NCBI RefSeq assembly: GCF_003865095.1
Contig: NZ_BHYK01000029.1
Location: forward strand, 1 to 52,989
Direction of reading: 5' to 3'
Length of the DNA stretch: 52,989 bases
Source: Clostridium tagluense
GTDB taxonomy: Bacteria; Bacillota; Clostridia; Clostridiales; Clostridiaceae
Shown here: one piece after another, positions 31,779 through 40,541 of the stretch
Numbering within the stretch: the stretch's first letter is position 1
Layout of the letters: each line of letters opens with the position of its first letter
Notes under the pieces: generated by a model
What the model was told of the DNA's origin: nothing
Seen by the model: the letters and a program-made list of their open reading frames with translations, nothing else
Databases searched by the model: none
Translations under genes and position numbers: made by a program

Positions 31779-33200
31779 ATGGATTACAATCCAAGTAATA
31801 AAGAATCAATTGAGGACTATGCAAGACTATTATTAGATAAAAACTTATCTAGTGTTTTAGGTCTTGATTTTATTCATAGATTCAATAATAAAGATTCAAA
31901 AGGTAGATTAGGACAAGTTATAGAAGAAGAGTATTTTGGATATAAAGTTAATTCCAGAAAGGAAGCTGATTTTAAAGGAGCTGGAATAGAACTTAAAGTT
32001 GCGCCATTAAAGGAAATAAAACCTAAAGAAAATTCTGATTCCTTAAGAGAAAAACAAGGTATTTCAGCTAAGGAGAGAGTTGTTTTATCAATAATAAATT
32101 TTATGGAAATTCATAAAGAACAATGGAGTAGTAATTCCTTATTTGATAAATGTGGACAACTATTACTGATGTTTTACCTTAATGAAAAGGATAAACCTAT
32201 TGAAGAATTAATATTTAAGATAATTAATGTTTGGAGTCCTTCAGAAGAAGATTTTCTAGTAATTAAAAAAGATTGGGAAATAATTATTAATAAAATTAAT
32301 GCTGGAAAGGCTCATGAAATTTCAGAGGGAGATACAATGTACTTAGGTGCATGCACTAAGGGAAGTACAGCAGCAAAAAGTAAAAGATCTCAGCCATTTT
32401 CAGAAATATTAGCACCGCAAAGAGCATTTTCATTAAAAAGATCATATGTTGATTCTATAATAGAAGAGCTTTTACAAAGAGAAGTATATTTTACAAAAGA
32501 AAATGCAAAAGCTATCAGTGCTACATTTAAAGATATATCTTTTGATGAAGTTATACTTAATTTATTTAAAGATTTACAAGGATCTTCGCTAGCAAAAATT
32601 ATCAGCAAATATGATATTATAAGAGAGAGAAAAGCTAAAAATTTTAATAGACTAATTGTAGATGACATTTGTAAAAAAACTTTTGGTGATAAATTAGATA
32701 ATTTAGAAGAATTTAAAAAGGCTAATATTGAAGTTAAAACAATACTTCTTAAACCTAGTGGAATGCCGAAGGAGTCTATGTCATTTGAACAAATAGATTA
32801 TTGTGATATTAATACTGAAATATGGGAAGAATCATCTATTAGGGATAAATTCGAGAATAAAAAGCATCTATGGATTATATTTAAAGCCACAAAAAACTTT
32901 GAGAAACAGTCAGAATTAAGTTTAGATGAAATGTTAGTAGATAATATTATGTTTTGGAATATGCCAATAGCAGATTTAGAAGGTAGTATGCACTATGTAT
33001 GGGAAAATACTGTGGATAAAATATTAGGTGGAGAGTATAACAGCTTTATTAAAATAAGTGACAAGCAAATTGCACATATAAGACCTAAAGGAAAAGATAG
33101 TAATGATGTTATGTTAACGCCTCAAGGGAGTTATGAAAGAAAAAAATGCTTTTGGCTAAATGCAAGTTATATAAAAGAGCAAATAGAAAAAGAAGGCTAG
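31779..33200 (+). CDS. Sau3AI-family type II restriction endonuclease (probable GATC specificity)
   Basis: I choose ATG 31779 behind GAGGTG (473 residues, close to Sau3AI). The N-terminal MutH-like nuclease domain has GRLGQVIEEEYFGY, then EADFKGAGIELKV. D64, E71 and K73 form the D-x6-E-x-K site. A second, allosteric MutH-like domain fills the C-terminal half (LWIIFKATKNFE...). Sau3AI cuts at GATC. The 3' end is only 10 bp from the end of the convergent cytosine methyltransferase gene, forming a complete restriction-modification system. Specificity is inferred from the family. Confidence 0.85.
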   Translation: MDYNPSNKESIEDYARLLLDKNLSSVLGLDFIHRFNNKDSKGRLGQVIEEEYFGYKVNSRKEADFKGAGIELKVAPLKEIKPKENSDSLREKQGISAKERVVLSIINFMEIHKEQWSSNSLFDKCGQLLLMFYLNEKDKPIEELIFKIINVWSPSEEDFLVIKKDWEIIINKINAGKAHEISEGDTMYLGACTKGSTAAKSKRSQPFSEILAPQRAFSLKRSYVDSIIEELLQREVYFTKENAKAISATFKDISFDEVILNLFKDLQGSSLAKIISKYDIIRERKAKNFNRLIVDDICKKTFGDKLDNLEEFKKANIEVKTILLKPSGMPKESMSFEQIDYCDINTEIWEESSIRDKFENKKHLWIIFKATKNFEKQSELSLDEMLVDNIMFWNMPIADLEGSMHYVWENTVDKILGGEYNSFIKISDKQIAHIRPKGKDSNDVMLTPQGSYERKKCFWLNASYIKEQIEKEG

Positions 33201-33210
33201 AAATTAAAAT

Positions 33211-34449
33211 CTAGTCTTCTTTTTCTATAATATTATGTAGGGTTTTAGCCAGTAATGTGACTATATCCACAACTAAAGCGTTACCCATACAGAAATATCT
33301 AAATGAATGAGGCATGCCTGTATTGGTCCAATCAGCGGGGAATCCATTGATTTTTTCGCACTCAATAGGCGTTAACAGACGTAATTTCTTAGTAGTTAAA
33401 TCTGCTACAACATGGGTACTACGATTTTTGCTTGCTTCGCTAGTAAGCATAGTTCTTGCAGGTTTATCAATAGAATCAGGGAATGATAAAGCGCCCTCTC
33501 TAAAAGTATATTTATGTCCCGTTTTAGAAGTTCGTTCTATTGCTTTTCCACCCTTCATGAAGTGCCATTTTTCGAAATCTTCTTCTGAAAGGTAGTATCT
33601 TTCATCAACTGATTTTTCAAGTAAATTAAATAATGTTAATGGTGGATTTTTTATTAAATTATTTGGTGTAGTTTTAACTGTAGATATTCTACCATCAAAG
33701 CAAACACCTGAGTTACTAAACTCAAACTCAAAATTATTAGATATATCTAAAATATCTAATATATCTGAAGGATATAAACAATTCATCTCTTTATGAGAAA
33801 TTTCTTCTTCGGTAAAATCACTAACATTAAATGTTGAGCTAAAGAAGCCCTCAGACTGCAATATAGATTTAACATCTTTTTCTCCTGTAATATAATAATT
33901 AGTGCTTTTATGAGCTGCAAATATGAATGTGCGTCTTCTACGTTGTTGGAATCCGTATTCAGCAGCATTTATTACTCTCCATTCAACATAATATCCTAAA
34001 TTATTTAAACAAGCGAGTATTATACCAAAATCACGACCACGTTGAGAAGTTGGTGATTTTAAAAGTCTATCAACATTTTCAAGTAAAACAAATGGAGGTG
34101 TTTTCTCTTTTAGTATTCTTTCAATTTCCCACCATAGGATACCTTTTTTACCATGTATACCTAAAGCGCCAGTAGAAGCGACTGAGTAATCCTGACAGGG
34201 AAAGCCACCAACCAGTACAGAATGTTCTGGAATCATATCTGTTGGTACCTTAGAAATATCGGTATTACTATACTCGTTAATTCCACTATGTTCTTCAAAA
34301 TGAGTTTTATAACATTCAAAGGCATGTTGAGTTTTTTTATTTGGTTCCCATTGATTTGCCCACACAGTAATCCAGTCTTCGCAGGATTTTTCAAAACCCA
34401 CTCTAAAGCCACCTACACCAGCAAATAATTCACATATAGTTTTATTCAC
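33211..34449 (-). CDS. C5-cytosine DNA methyltransferase (cognate of the Sau3AI-like enzyme)
   Basis: The 412-residue protein starts at GTG 34449 behind AAAGGAGG; the bases ATGTGA make an overlapping ATG unusable. Motif I is CELFAGVGGFRVGF, motif IV GGFPCQDYSVAS (catalytic C85), motif VI ENVDRLL, motif VIII QRRRRTF and motif X MGNALVVDIV. The region between VIII and X is the target-recognition domain. M.Sau3AI methylates the cytosine of GATC, and this enzyme most likely does the same. Divergence of transcription start sites and the tail-to-tail layout suggest independent control. Confidence 0.9.
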   Translation of the reverse strand: MNKTICELFAGVGGFRVGFEKSCEDWITVWANQWEPNKKTQHAFECYKTHFEEHSGINEYSNTDISKVPTDMIPEHSVLVGGFPCQDYSVASTGALGIHGKKGILWWEIERILKEKTPPFVLLENVDRLLKSPTSQRGRDFGIILACLNNLGYYVEWRVINAAEYGFQQRRRRTFIFAAHKSTNYYITGEKDVKSILQSEGFFSSTFNVSDFTEEEISHKEMNCLYPSDILDILDISNNFEFEFSNSGVCFDGRISTVKTTPNNLIKNPPLTLFNLLEKSVDERYYLSEEDFEKWHFMKGGKAIERTSKTGHKYTFREGALSFPDSIDKPARTMLTSEASKNRSTHVVADLTTKKLRLLTPIECEKINGFPADWTNTGMPHSFRYFCMGNALVVDIVTLLAKTLHNIIEKED

Positions 34450-34469
34450 ATTATGACCTCCTTTGTTAG

Positions 34470-34500
34470 ACTTATAAATTATACTACACTTATAACATTA
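34470..34500 (-). promoter_or_regulatory. Methyltransferase promoter flanked by a direct repeat
   Basis: On the minus strand a TATAAT box lies at 34483-34478. It is bracketed on the plus strand by ACTTATA at 34470-34476 and 34488-34494, spaced 18 bp. Such flanking repeats could bind a controller or the methyltransferase itself. No separate C protein gene is seen. Confidence 0.4.
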
Positions 34501-34567
34501 TGTGAAGATCAAATTGTAAAATAAAAAATAAAAACCTATAGATTTTAATTAGTTACATGCTTAGAAA

Positions 34568-34949
34568 TTATTTATGTAGCTTTGAAAATAGAAAATCTTT
34601 GGAAAGCATAAAACAAGTTTTTGTAGTATCATTATCAAAAAAAGTATTATAAGCATTAGCGTTTTTGCAGCATTTAGGAGCTATTTCTAAAACCTGATTT
34701 TGAAAAGAATTTGGAAATGGTAACAAAAGTAAATCTCTTTTCTGAATTGATTAGGAAAATCTGCTTTTGCATTATTATTATTATTATTATTAAGAGGATG
34801 CTTATAAAAACTAGTTTCAACAACCTTACCTAAAACGCCCTTATCCTTAATTCCTTTAGATAAAAGGTTGAGTGTATCAAGTTCTTTGAATGTTTTCCAA
34901 TGATATTTTTAGTATACTTTAATAAATCTTTTTCGGTTTTAAATTCCAT
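34568..34949 (-). pseudogene. Decayed MutH/Sau3AI-like endonuclease
   Basis: From ATG 34949 behind AAGGAG the frame gives MEFKTEKDLLKYTKNIIGK. After a one-base shift it gives FKELDTLNLLSKGIKDKGVL, GKVVETSFYKHPLNN and AKADFPN, the start of a MutH/Sau3AI nuclease domain. The expected ELK motif is missing. Another frame (ending FMLSKDFLFSKLHK) continues to a stop at 34568. The gene has therefore lost its centre and acquired at least one frameshift. A run of seven ATT triplets (34768-34790) encodes poly-Asn. Confidence 0.6.
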
Positions 34950-35048
34950 TATATGATTACTCCTTGGCCTTATTACTTAGTAAAAGTATATGTTATAATA
35001 ATAGCATATTAATTGTAAAATATTTCATATTTAAGTATAATAATTTCT

Positions 35049-35826
35049 ATGAAGAAGGGTATGAGAAAAATAAATACTATAGAATCTATAAAGTTTGATT
35101 TAGAGAATTATGTGGGTCAAATGTATATAGCAACTGAAGGCAAGACTGGGTACGATTCAGTGATACATCCTAAGATGAAAGATTCTGGGCAAAAGGTATT
35201 TGAATATTTCAAAGCCAAGTTGTTTTTATTTATGCATAGAATGGAAGCTTGAAAATGTTATGTTGGTTAATGTGAAAGATGAAGAGCATTTGAAAGCTTA
35301 TGTTAAAAATAAATTTTACCATATACCCGCAAGTAGATTATCTAATCTTAGGCTAGGTGTTGCGTATTTAGCTTTTTATGAATCTAAAAAATCCTTTAGT
35401 GAAGGTAGCGGCATAAATTTTTATGGCAAATTAAAAGAAGTTAAAAGATATAAACGTTATATGTGTAGCGAGATTCCAATTAAAAGAGGTAATGAAGATG
35501 AAGAATATTTAAGGTTTGAATTAGAAGAACTAACTAAAATTAATAATATTAAACCTGTGGAATATGGAACGCAGCTCATTACATATACCACACTTTATTT
35601 ACTTGAAAATGCAGGGAATATACATGAGCTTAAACTTAAAAATAGGGATGAAATTGAACTTTATAAAATTTTGAAGAAAATATCAAAGGAAAAGGGATTG
35701 AAACTTCTGAGAAAAACGGACTGCTATGTTTTAGATGGGAGAGTTATTGAGATGCTTGGGCATGGGGAAGTTAGAGTTGATGGGAGGATAGGTGAGGCTG
35801 GGGAGATTGAGGATGAATTGGTGTAA
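35049..35826 (+). pseudogene. Disrupted hypothetical gene, two overlapping frames
   Basis: The first frame (35049-35252) reads MKKGMRKINTIESIKFDLEN...KVFEYFKAK and the second (from ~35215 to 35826) continues CFYLCIEWKLENVMLVNVKD...EIEDELV. The overlap near 35215-35252 suggests a single frameshift in one gene of about 255 codons. The second part is Lys/Glu-rich alpha-beta sequence (KNKFYHIPASRLSNLRLGVA). Its place in a restriction island suggests a nuclease-associated role, but I do not recognise the family. The initiation signals before the second ATG are poor. Confidence 0.5.
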
Positions 35827-35974
35827 ATCCGGCCATTAAGGTTATACCGATGGCATTAGTAGTAGAACCTCACTATTCAGGAAAATGCAAATTTCTACAT
35901 CAACACATAATCGAATGACAAGAGGTATGAAAATACATTAGAAATTTCATGAATTTAATAATAGTATATTCATT

Positions 35975-36010
35975 AAAACCTTACATCAATAAAAGATGTA
36001 AGGTTTTTGT
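35975..36010 (+). terminator. Rho-independent terminator
   Basis: AAAACCTTACATC (35975-35987) and GATGTAAGGTTTT (35995-36007) form a perfect 13-bp stem with a 7-base loop, followed by TTG. Confidence 0.85.
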
Positions 36011-36185
36011 GATTTTATACTTCACTAGATAGTCATTAGGTGTATTAAACTTGATAAAGGGCTATAACGAAGATTTAAAAATAAGCCTTTACGAACATCA
36101 ATATTAGTTATGCTATATTTTGTGTTTGCTATGAATTTATTGATTTGTTGTGTTATAAATGATAAAAAATAGGTGTAACCATATA

Positions 36186-36311
36186 ATCCAGATAAAGCAA
36201 GGTGATACTTATGACAAGTTAAAAAAATGTGTAACTTTAAATGTAGTAGATTTTAAGTGTACGCCACTAAAGAAATTGTATTCTAGCTTTAATTTGACAG
36301 AAGATATTTGA
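36186..36311 (+). pseudogene. Fragment of an Rpn-family nuclease
   Basis: IQIKQGDTYDKLKKCVTLNV, then VDFKCTPLKKLYSSFNLTED and TGA, is nearly identical to residues ~112-150 of the intact gene at 42162-43073. Only this internal segment remains. It marks a former second copy. Confidence 0.75.
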
Positions 36312-36627
36312 GAGATAAACTTGGTTCTGGTGTTAGAAATATATATAAATACAATAAAATATACTTAGGAGCATCATCTCAATTTATGGAAGACGATGTT
36401 TTTAGAAGGATGATTCCATTGATACCTTAAGCTGGTGAACAAGCTGAGGATAGTACCAAAAAAAATTGAAGTTTTGTAAAACAGCTAGAAGCAGAAGTGA
36501 AATGCAAGAATTCATGAAACTTAGCGATAGAGAGAATTTCAGAAAGAACATTTTAAACACTTTGATTAAAGGTGGTTTATTAAAATTAACAATACCAGCT
36601 AAACCGACAAGTCCAAAACAGAAATAA
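36312..36627 (+). pseudogene. Fragments of an AlbA_2/ATP-binding putative regulator
   Basis: Scattered frames read LRDKLGSGVRNIYKYNKIYL, FMEDDVFRRMIPLIP and, after stops, QFMKLSDRENFRKNILNTLI, KGGLLKLTIPAKPTSPKQK. These match the C-terminal half of the AlbA_2-type ATP-binding putative transcriptional regulators, whose tails read LTIPxKPTSxxQ. Several stops and shifts show decay. From 36628 to 36769 nothing is visible. Confidence 0.55.
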
Positions 36628-36769
36628 TTGTCTTACCCTTAAGTTTTATGAAATTATTACGATAATTATATTACTGCTGATACTCATTTTCTGAAGGTAG
36701 TTGGGATAGCGTTGAAAATATCTAAATAGAAATAGTTTAATATTAAAATTTTGAATGTGAGGAACATGT

Positions 36770-37318
36770 ATGATGGAACCAATGCTCCTAGCACTTTTTT
36801 TTGCGAAAATAAAAGGGTACAAAGTAAGACCACTTTTTAAAGTATGGGCAATATACCCAGTATTTATATTTATACTAATATATTTAATTTTAGAGGTTAT
36901 GATATTTAATAACAATTATACATTTATAAAGTATACCAGTATTTTTCATTATCTTTATCTTTTAACATTTTTGATTTTGATTATCAAATATAAGCTTAAT
37001 ATTAGCGCAATTATAGGGTCAATATTTATTATTATTGGAAGTGCTTTAAATAATATAGCAATAGCAGCTAATAATGGGAAAATGCCAGTATTCCCAACCT
37101 TATCCTACTTAACTGGTTATGCAAAGCCAGATTCTTTTATGAAGGTTAAAGATATACACATTTTAGGAAGTTCAGTAACTAAACTTAAATTTTTAACAGA
37201 TATAATTGATGTGGGATACTGTGTTATGAGCATTGGAGATATATGTATAAGAGTTTTTTCATTTATCATTATATTTAATACAATAAAAGTCATTAATAAA
37301 ACAAAGATAATAGGATGA
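36770..37318 (+). CDS. DUF5317 membrane protein
   Basis: The 182-residue protein has about five transmembrane helices and a C-terminal motif MPVFPTLSYLTGY...HILGSSVTKLKFLTDIID, characteristic of DUF5317. GAGGAAC precedes the start. The function is unknown; the family is common in clostridia. It lies 116 bp upstream of the agr-like operon on the same strand but may be separate. Confidence 0.75.
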   Translation: MMEPMLLALFFAKIKGYKVRPLFKVWAIYPVFIFILIYLILEVMIFNNNYTFIKYTSIFHYLYLLTFLILIIKYKLNISAIIGSIFIIIGSALNNIAIAANNGKMPVFPTLSYLTGYAKPDSFMKVKDIHILGSSVTKLKFLTDIIDVGYCVMSIGDICIRVFSFIIIFNTIKVINKTKIIG

Positions 37319-37434
37319 AACCTTACATGAACAGTATCTAAATTGATTTAATTATATTAATGAATATACCCTATTTTGTAACATCAATGATAAATGGAAA
37401 GATATTCATAGGATTGTTAGGAGAGGAATAAAAG

Positions 37435-37920
37435 ATGTTGAAATTGTCGTTATTAGAAGTGTATTTAAGAGCTCTGCCAGAATCGTTTTTAGTTATTTTC
37501 GCAGTTTATGCGTTTTCTAAGACTGTTATTAATGTAAAAAGATATATAATATCAAGTATACTTTATGGTATTTCGGTTTATTTAATAAGGTCATTACCAA
37601 TTCAATATGGGGTACATACTATTCTTAATATTATAATAATTATTGTATTAACTGCTTTTTTAAATAAAATTGTTATAATTAAATCCATACGATCAAGCAT
37701 TATGGCATTGATTCTATTATTTATTTGTGAAGGAATTAATATGATTATAATTAAATATATATTTAAAGTAAATGTGATTAATATGTTATCTAATACGTCA
37801 GAAAAAATATTATATGGCATTCCATCATTGGTTATTTTTGCAGCTACAGTATTTACATATTACTTCTATTTAGCTAGAAGAAAAAAGTTGAATGAGGTAA
37901 TAAATGGAGAAACTATCTAA
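37435..37920 (+). CDS. Multi-helix membrane protein resembling a kinase-less AgrC sensor domain
   Basis: The 161-residue protein starts at ATG 37435 behind GAGAGG. It has five or six hydrophobic helices and a short cytoplasmic basic tail (ARRKKLNEV). The LPESFLVIFAVYAF opening and the layout resemble the N-terminal membrane domain of AgrC-type peptide-sensing kinases, without the kinase part. Its last 17 bases overlap agrB, so it is co-translated with it. It may modulate or sense the peptide, or assist AgrB; this is inferred from position only. Confidence 0.55.
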   Translation: MLKLSLLEVYLRALPESFLVIFAVYAFSKTVINVKRYIISSILYGISVYLIRSLPIQYGVHTILNIIIIIVLTAFLNKIVIIKSIRSSIMALILLFICEGINMIIIKYIFKVNVINMLSNTSEKILYGIPSLVIFAATVFTYYFYLARRKKLNEVINGETI

Positions 37921-38545
37921 TAATATTGCTAATAAAGTAGCATTAGAGTTATCTCTTGATCAGGATAATAGAGAGGTAATTGCCTATGGAACTTTTGCTT
38001 TAATGCAGATGTTTGTTTCTACAATTTTTGTATTTCTATTTGGATTGTTGTTTCATGTAGCTTTTGAAGCTCTAATAATCTCTTTTACAGCGGCTTTTCT
38101 CAGAAAGTATTCTGGAGGGGTTCATGCAAGTTCGCCAGGAAATTGTACTTACATAGGCACAATTGTATGTGTAGGACAAGCACTATTAATATCGTTTTTA
38201 ATAAGCTCGGTGGTTAATTTGAAATTAATCATAATACTGGGAGTTATGACTTTTATATGGGCCTACTACATAATTTATAAATTAGCACCAGTGGATAGCG
38301 CTTCAAAACCTATAGTAAAAGAAGAAAAAAGAAAGCGGATGAAGAGAGGATCTATAATACTTTTAAGTATATATTTAATTATAGCATTAGTTTTTATCCT
38401 GTTGTATTTGGGTAGTGGTGAAAGTAAACTTATTTTTTATGCTTTATGCTTATATTCTGGTATATTATGGCAAGGATTTACACTTACGACCTTAGGCCAC
38501 TTATTAGTAGGCAAAGTAGATACCTTTTTAAATCATATATATTAA
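37904..38545 (+). CDS. agrB: AgrB accessory gene regulator, peptide-processing membrane protease
   Basis: The 213-residue protein has about six transmembrane segments. The catalytic pair lies in LRKYSGGVHASSPGNC: H74 and C81, matching H77 and C84 of S. aureus AgrB. AgrB cuts the C-terminal tail from AgrD and forms the thiolactone ring before export. It overlaps the upstream membrane protein gene and is followed 19 bp later by agrD. No agrC or agrA gene is in the window. Confidence 0.92.
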   Translation: MEKLSNNIANKVALELSLDQDNREVIAYGTFALMQMFVSTIFVFLFGLLFHVAFEALIISFTAAFLRKYSGGVHASSPGNCTYIGTIVCVGQALLISFLISSVVNLKLIIILGVMTFIWAYYIIYKLAPVDSASKPIVKEEKRKRMKRGSIILLSIYLIIALVFILLYLGSGESKLIFYALCLYSGILWQGFTLTTLGHLLVGKVDTFLNHIY

Positions 38546-38564
38546 GAAATGGGGGTAAAATAGT

Positions 38565-38699
38565 ATGAAATTTGTAAAAAAACATTTATTTACTTTAATT
38601 GCAGTAGTAACAACTCTTGTAGCAACTTCTGTAGCTTCTTCAGCATGTTTTTGGGCTTCTTATCAGCCTGAAGAACCAAAATGCCTAAGAGAAAAATAA
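38565..38699 (+). CDS. agrD: AgrD, cyclic autoinducer peptide precursor
   Basis: The 44-residue precursor follows GGGGGT. The N-terminal amphipathic leader is MKFVKKHLFTLIAVVTTLVA; the core is ASSACFWASYQPEEPKC and the tail is Glu/Lys-rich. ACxxxxYQPxxPK is the clostridial AgrD pattern. By analogy with the C. perfringens peptide (five-residue ring starting at Cys), the predicted ring is C28-F-W-A-S32. A terminator follows immediately, so agrD ends the operon. Confidence 0.9.
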   Translation: MKFVKKHLFTLIAVVTTLVATSVASSACFWASYQPEEPKCLREK

Positions 38700-38709
38700 T
38701 AAGTAGATG

Positions 38710-38733
38710 AGGTCAGTTAACTGACCTTTTTTA
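38710..38733 (+). terminator. Terminator of the agr operon
   Basis: AGGTCAGTTAACTGACCT is a perfect palindrome followed by six T. Confidence 0.9.
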
Positions 38734-38767
38734 TTTGTTATATTTAATTTAATGAGGTAGGGATAAT

Positions 38768-40462
38768 ATGGGTAATTTAAAAGATGACAAGCAGAGAAAA
38801 ATTGGCGAAATAGTATCAATAGTAAAATTAGTTTCATTATTATTTTCAGGAATAGCATTTCTGCGACATTTCTTCAATGGTACTAGCATAGAAGAAGTTA
38901 CTAGTTATAGTTTTATTTCATTTTTGGTAGTAATATTAATATTATTGTCAATATATTTTATATGGTCATTTTCAAATGTTGAAAAAATAAGTTATAAATA
39001 TATTAACATTGTACAATTAATCGAAAATATTGCATTTATTGTATTTTTTATTATTGTTATATTTTATTCGGGTAAAAATACAAGTGATTGTAAATTTTTA
39101 TTTTTATTTATTATAATAACCTCAACCTTGCAACAAGGTATGAAGCAAGGAATGATAGTTGCATTTATTTCTTCAGCTTTTATATTAGCATTAGACCTTA
39201 TTATGGGTGTACCTAATGTACAAGTTAATAAGTACTTTGAAAATGATTTAATTTTAGCTGGAGTTTTCATTCTCACTGCATGGCCATTGGGATTTTATGT
39301 AAAGCTTGAAAATGAGTATATAAGAAAACTTGAGGGGCTAGCAAATGAAGATGGACTCACAGGACTTTATAATCATAGGTTTTTTTATGATGCTTTAGGG
39401 GAAATAATGGAAATAAGCTCAAAAGAAAATAGTTTAGTTTCGATGATGTTATTAGATATAGATTATTTTAAAATTTACAACGATCTTAATGGACATCAAA
39501 TGGGTGATGAAGTTCTTAGAACAATTGGGTTTATACTAAAGAATAGTTTTAGAAAAGGCGATGTAGTGTCAAGATATGGTGGAGAAGAATTTGCAATAAT
39601 TCTTCCAAATACATCTGAGGCAGAAGCTATAAAGCTTGCAGAAGAATTAAGAAGTAAGATAGAAAAAACTTATTTTATTGGCGAAGAAAACCAGCCAAAT
39701 GGTAAAGTGACTGTCTCCATAGGAATATCAATTTATCCAGAAAAAGCTAAAAATTCTATTGAACTTTTTAAAAGTGCGGATGATGCACTTTATAGAGCAA
39801 AGTTTTTTGATAAAAATAGGGTAGAAAGTTATAATTCTATATTAGATGAATTAAAAATTGATACAGAAGATGAACATATAGATATTATTACATCAATAAA
39901 AACTCTCATAAGCGTTATTAATGCTAAGGATAAATACACATATGGTCATGTTGAGAGGGTAGTTATTTATAGCCGGCTACTAGCGGATAAACTTGAATTA
40001 AATGAGAAAAATAAAAAAGAATTAATATATGGTGCTTATATGCATGACATTGGAAAAATAAATATTCCAAAGGAAATATTAAATAAAAATATGCCATTAA
40101 CCACGGAAGAATGGGAAATAATGAAACAACATTCAGTAAATGGAGTAGAGATTATAAAATCGGTTGAATCACTAAAGGAAATTGCTCCTCTAATATTACA
40201 TCATCATGAAAGATATGATGGCAAAGGATATCCTGATAATTTATATGGAGATAATATACCTTATCTTGTGAGGATCTTAACAGTAGTGGACAGTTTTGAT
40301 GCTATGACGTCTAGCAGACCTTACAATAAAAGAAAAACTTATCAAGAAGCTGTTGATGAGATTAAGAGATGCAGTGGTACTCAGTTCGATAAAGATATCG
40401 TTGATTCCTTTATCCAGGTTATTATGGAAAGTAAAAATGGACTTGGTATTATAAATCCCTAA
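38768..40462 (+). CDS. Membrane GGDEF plus HD-GYP cyclic-di-GMP protein
   Basis: The 564-residue protein has about six transmembrane helices in residues 20-180. The GGDEF domain (~192-350) keeps the synthase signature as GGEEF (271-275) with LLDIDYFKIYND metal ligands. The HD-GYP domain (~375-545) has the HD pair at 426-427 and HHERYDGKGYP (479-489), so both synthesis and breakdown of c-di-GMP look possible. Fused enzymes usually have one dominant activity. It starts 69 bp after agrD, beyond the terminator, so coupling to quorum sensing is not shown. Confidence 0.92.
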   Translation: MGNLKDDKQRKIGEIVSIVKLVSLLFSGIAFLRHFFNGTSIEEVTSYSFISFLVVILILLSIYFIWSFSNVEKISYKYINIVQLIENIAFIVFFIIVIFYSGKNTSDCKFLFLFIIITSTLQQGMKQGMIVAFISSAFILALDLIMGVPNVQVNKYFENDLILAGVFILTAWPLGFYVKLENEYIRKLEGLANEDGLTGLYNHRFFYDALGEIMEISSKENSLVSMMLLDIDYFKIYNDLNGHQMGDEVLRTIGFILKNSFRKGDVVSRYGGEEFAIILPNTSEAEAIKLAEELRSKIEKTYFIGEENQPNGKVTVSIGISIYPEKAKNSIELFKSADDALYRAKFFDKNRVESYNSILDELKIDTEDEHIDIITSIKTLISVINAKDKYTYGHVERVVIYSRLLADKLELNEKNKKELIYGAYMHDIGKINIPKEILNKNMPLTTEEWEIMKQHSVNGVEIIKSVESLKEIAPLILHHHERYDGKGYPDNLYGDNIPYLVRILTVVDSFDAMTSSRPYNKRKTYQEAVDEIKRCSGTQFDKDIVDSFIQVIMESKNGLGIINP

Positions 40463-40541
40463 AAAATGTAAAAATAGGACTCTAAAACAAAGCACATTAT
40501 TATTAAGCAACAAAAAGTATTTCAACAACAAGGAGAAGATT

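Noticed and set aside
38768-40462. c-di-GMP enzyme as part of the agr operon
   Set aside because: A strong terminator at 38710-38733 separates it from agrD.
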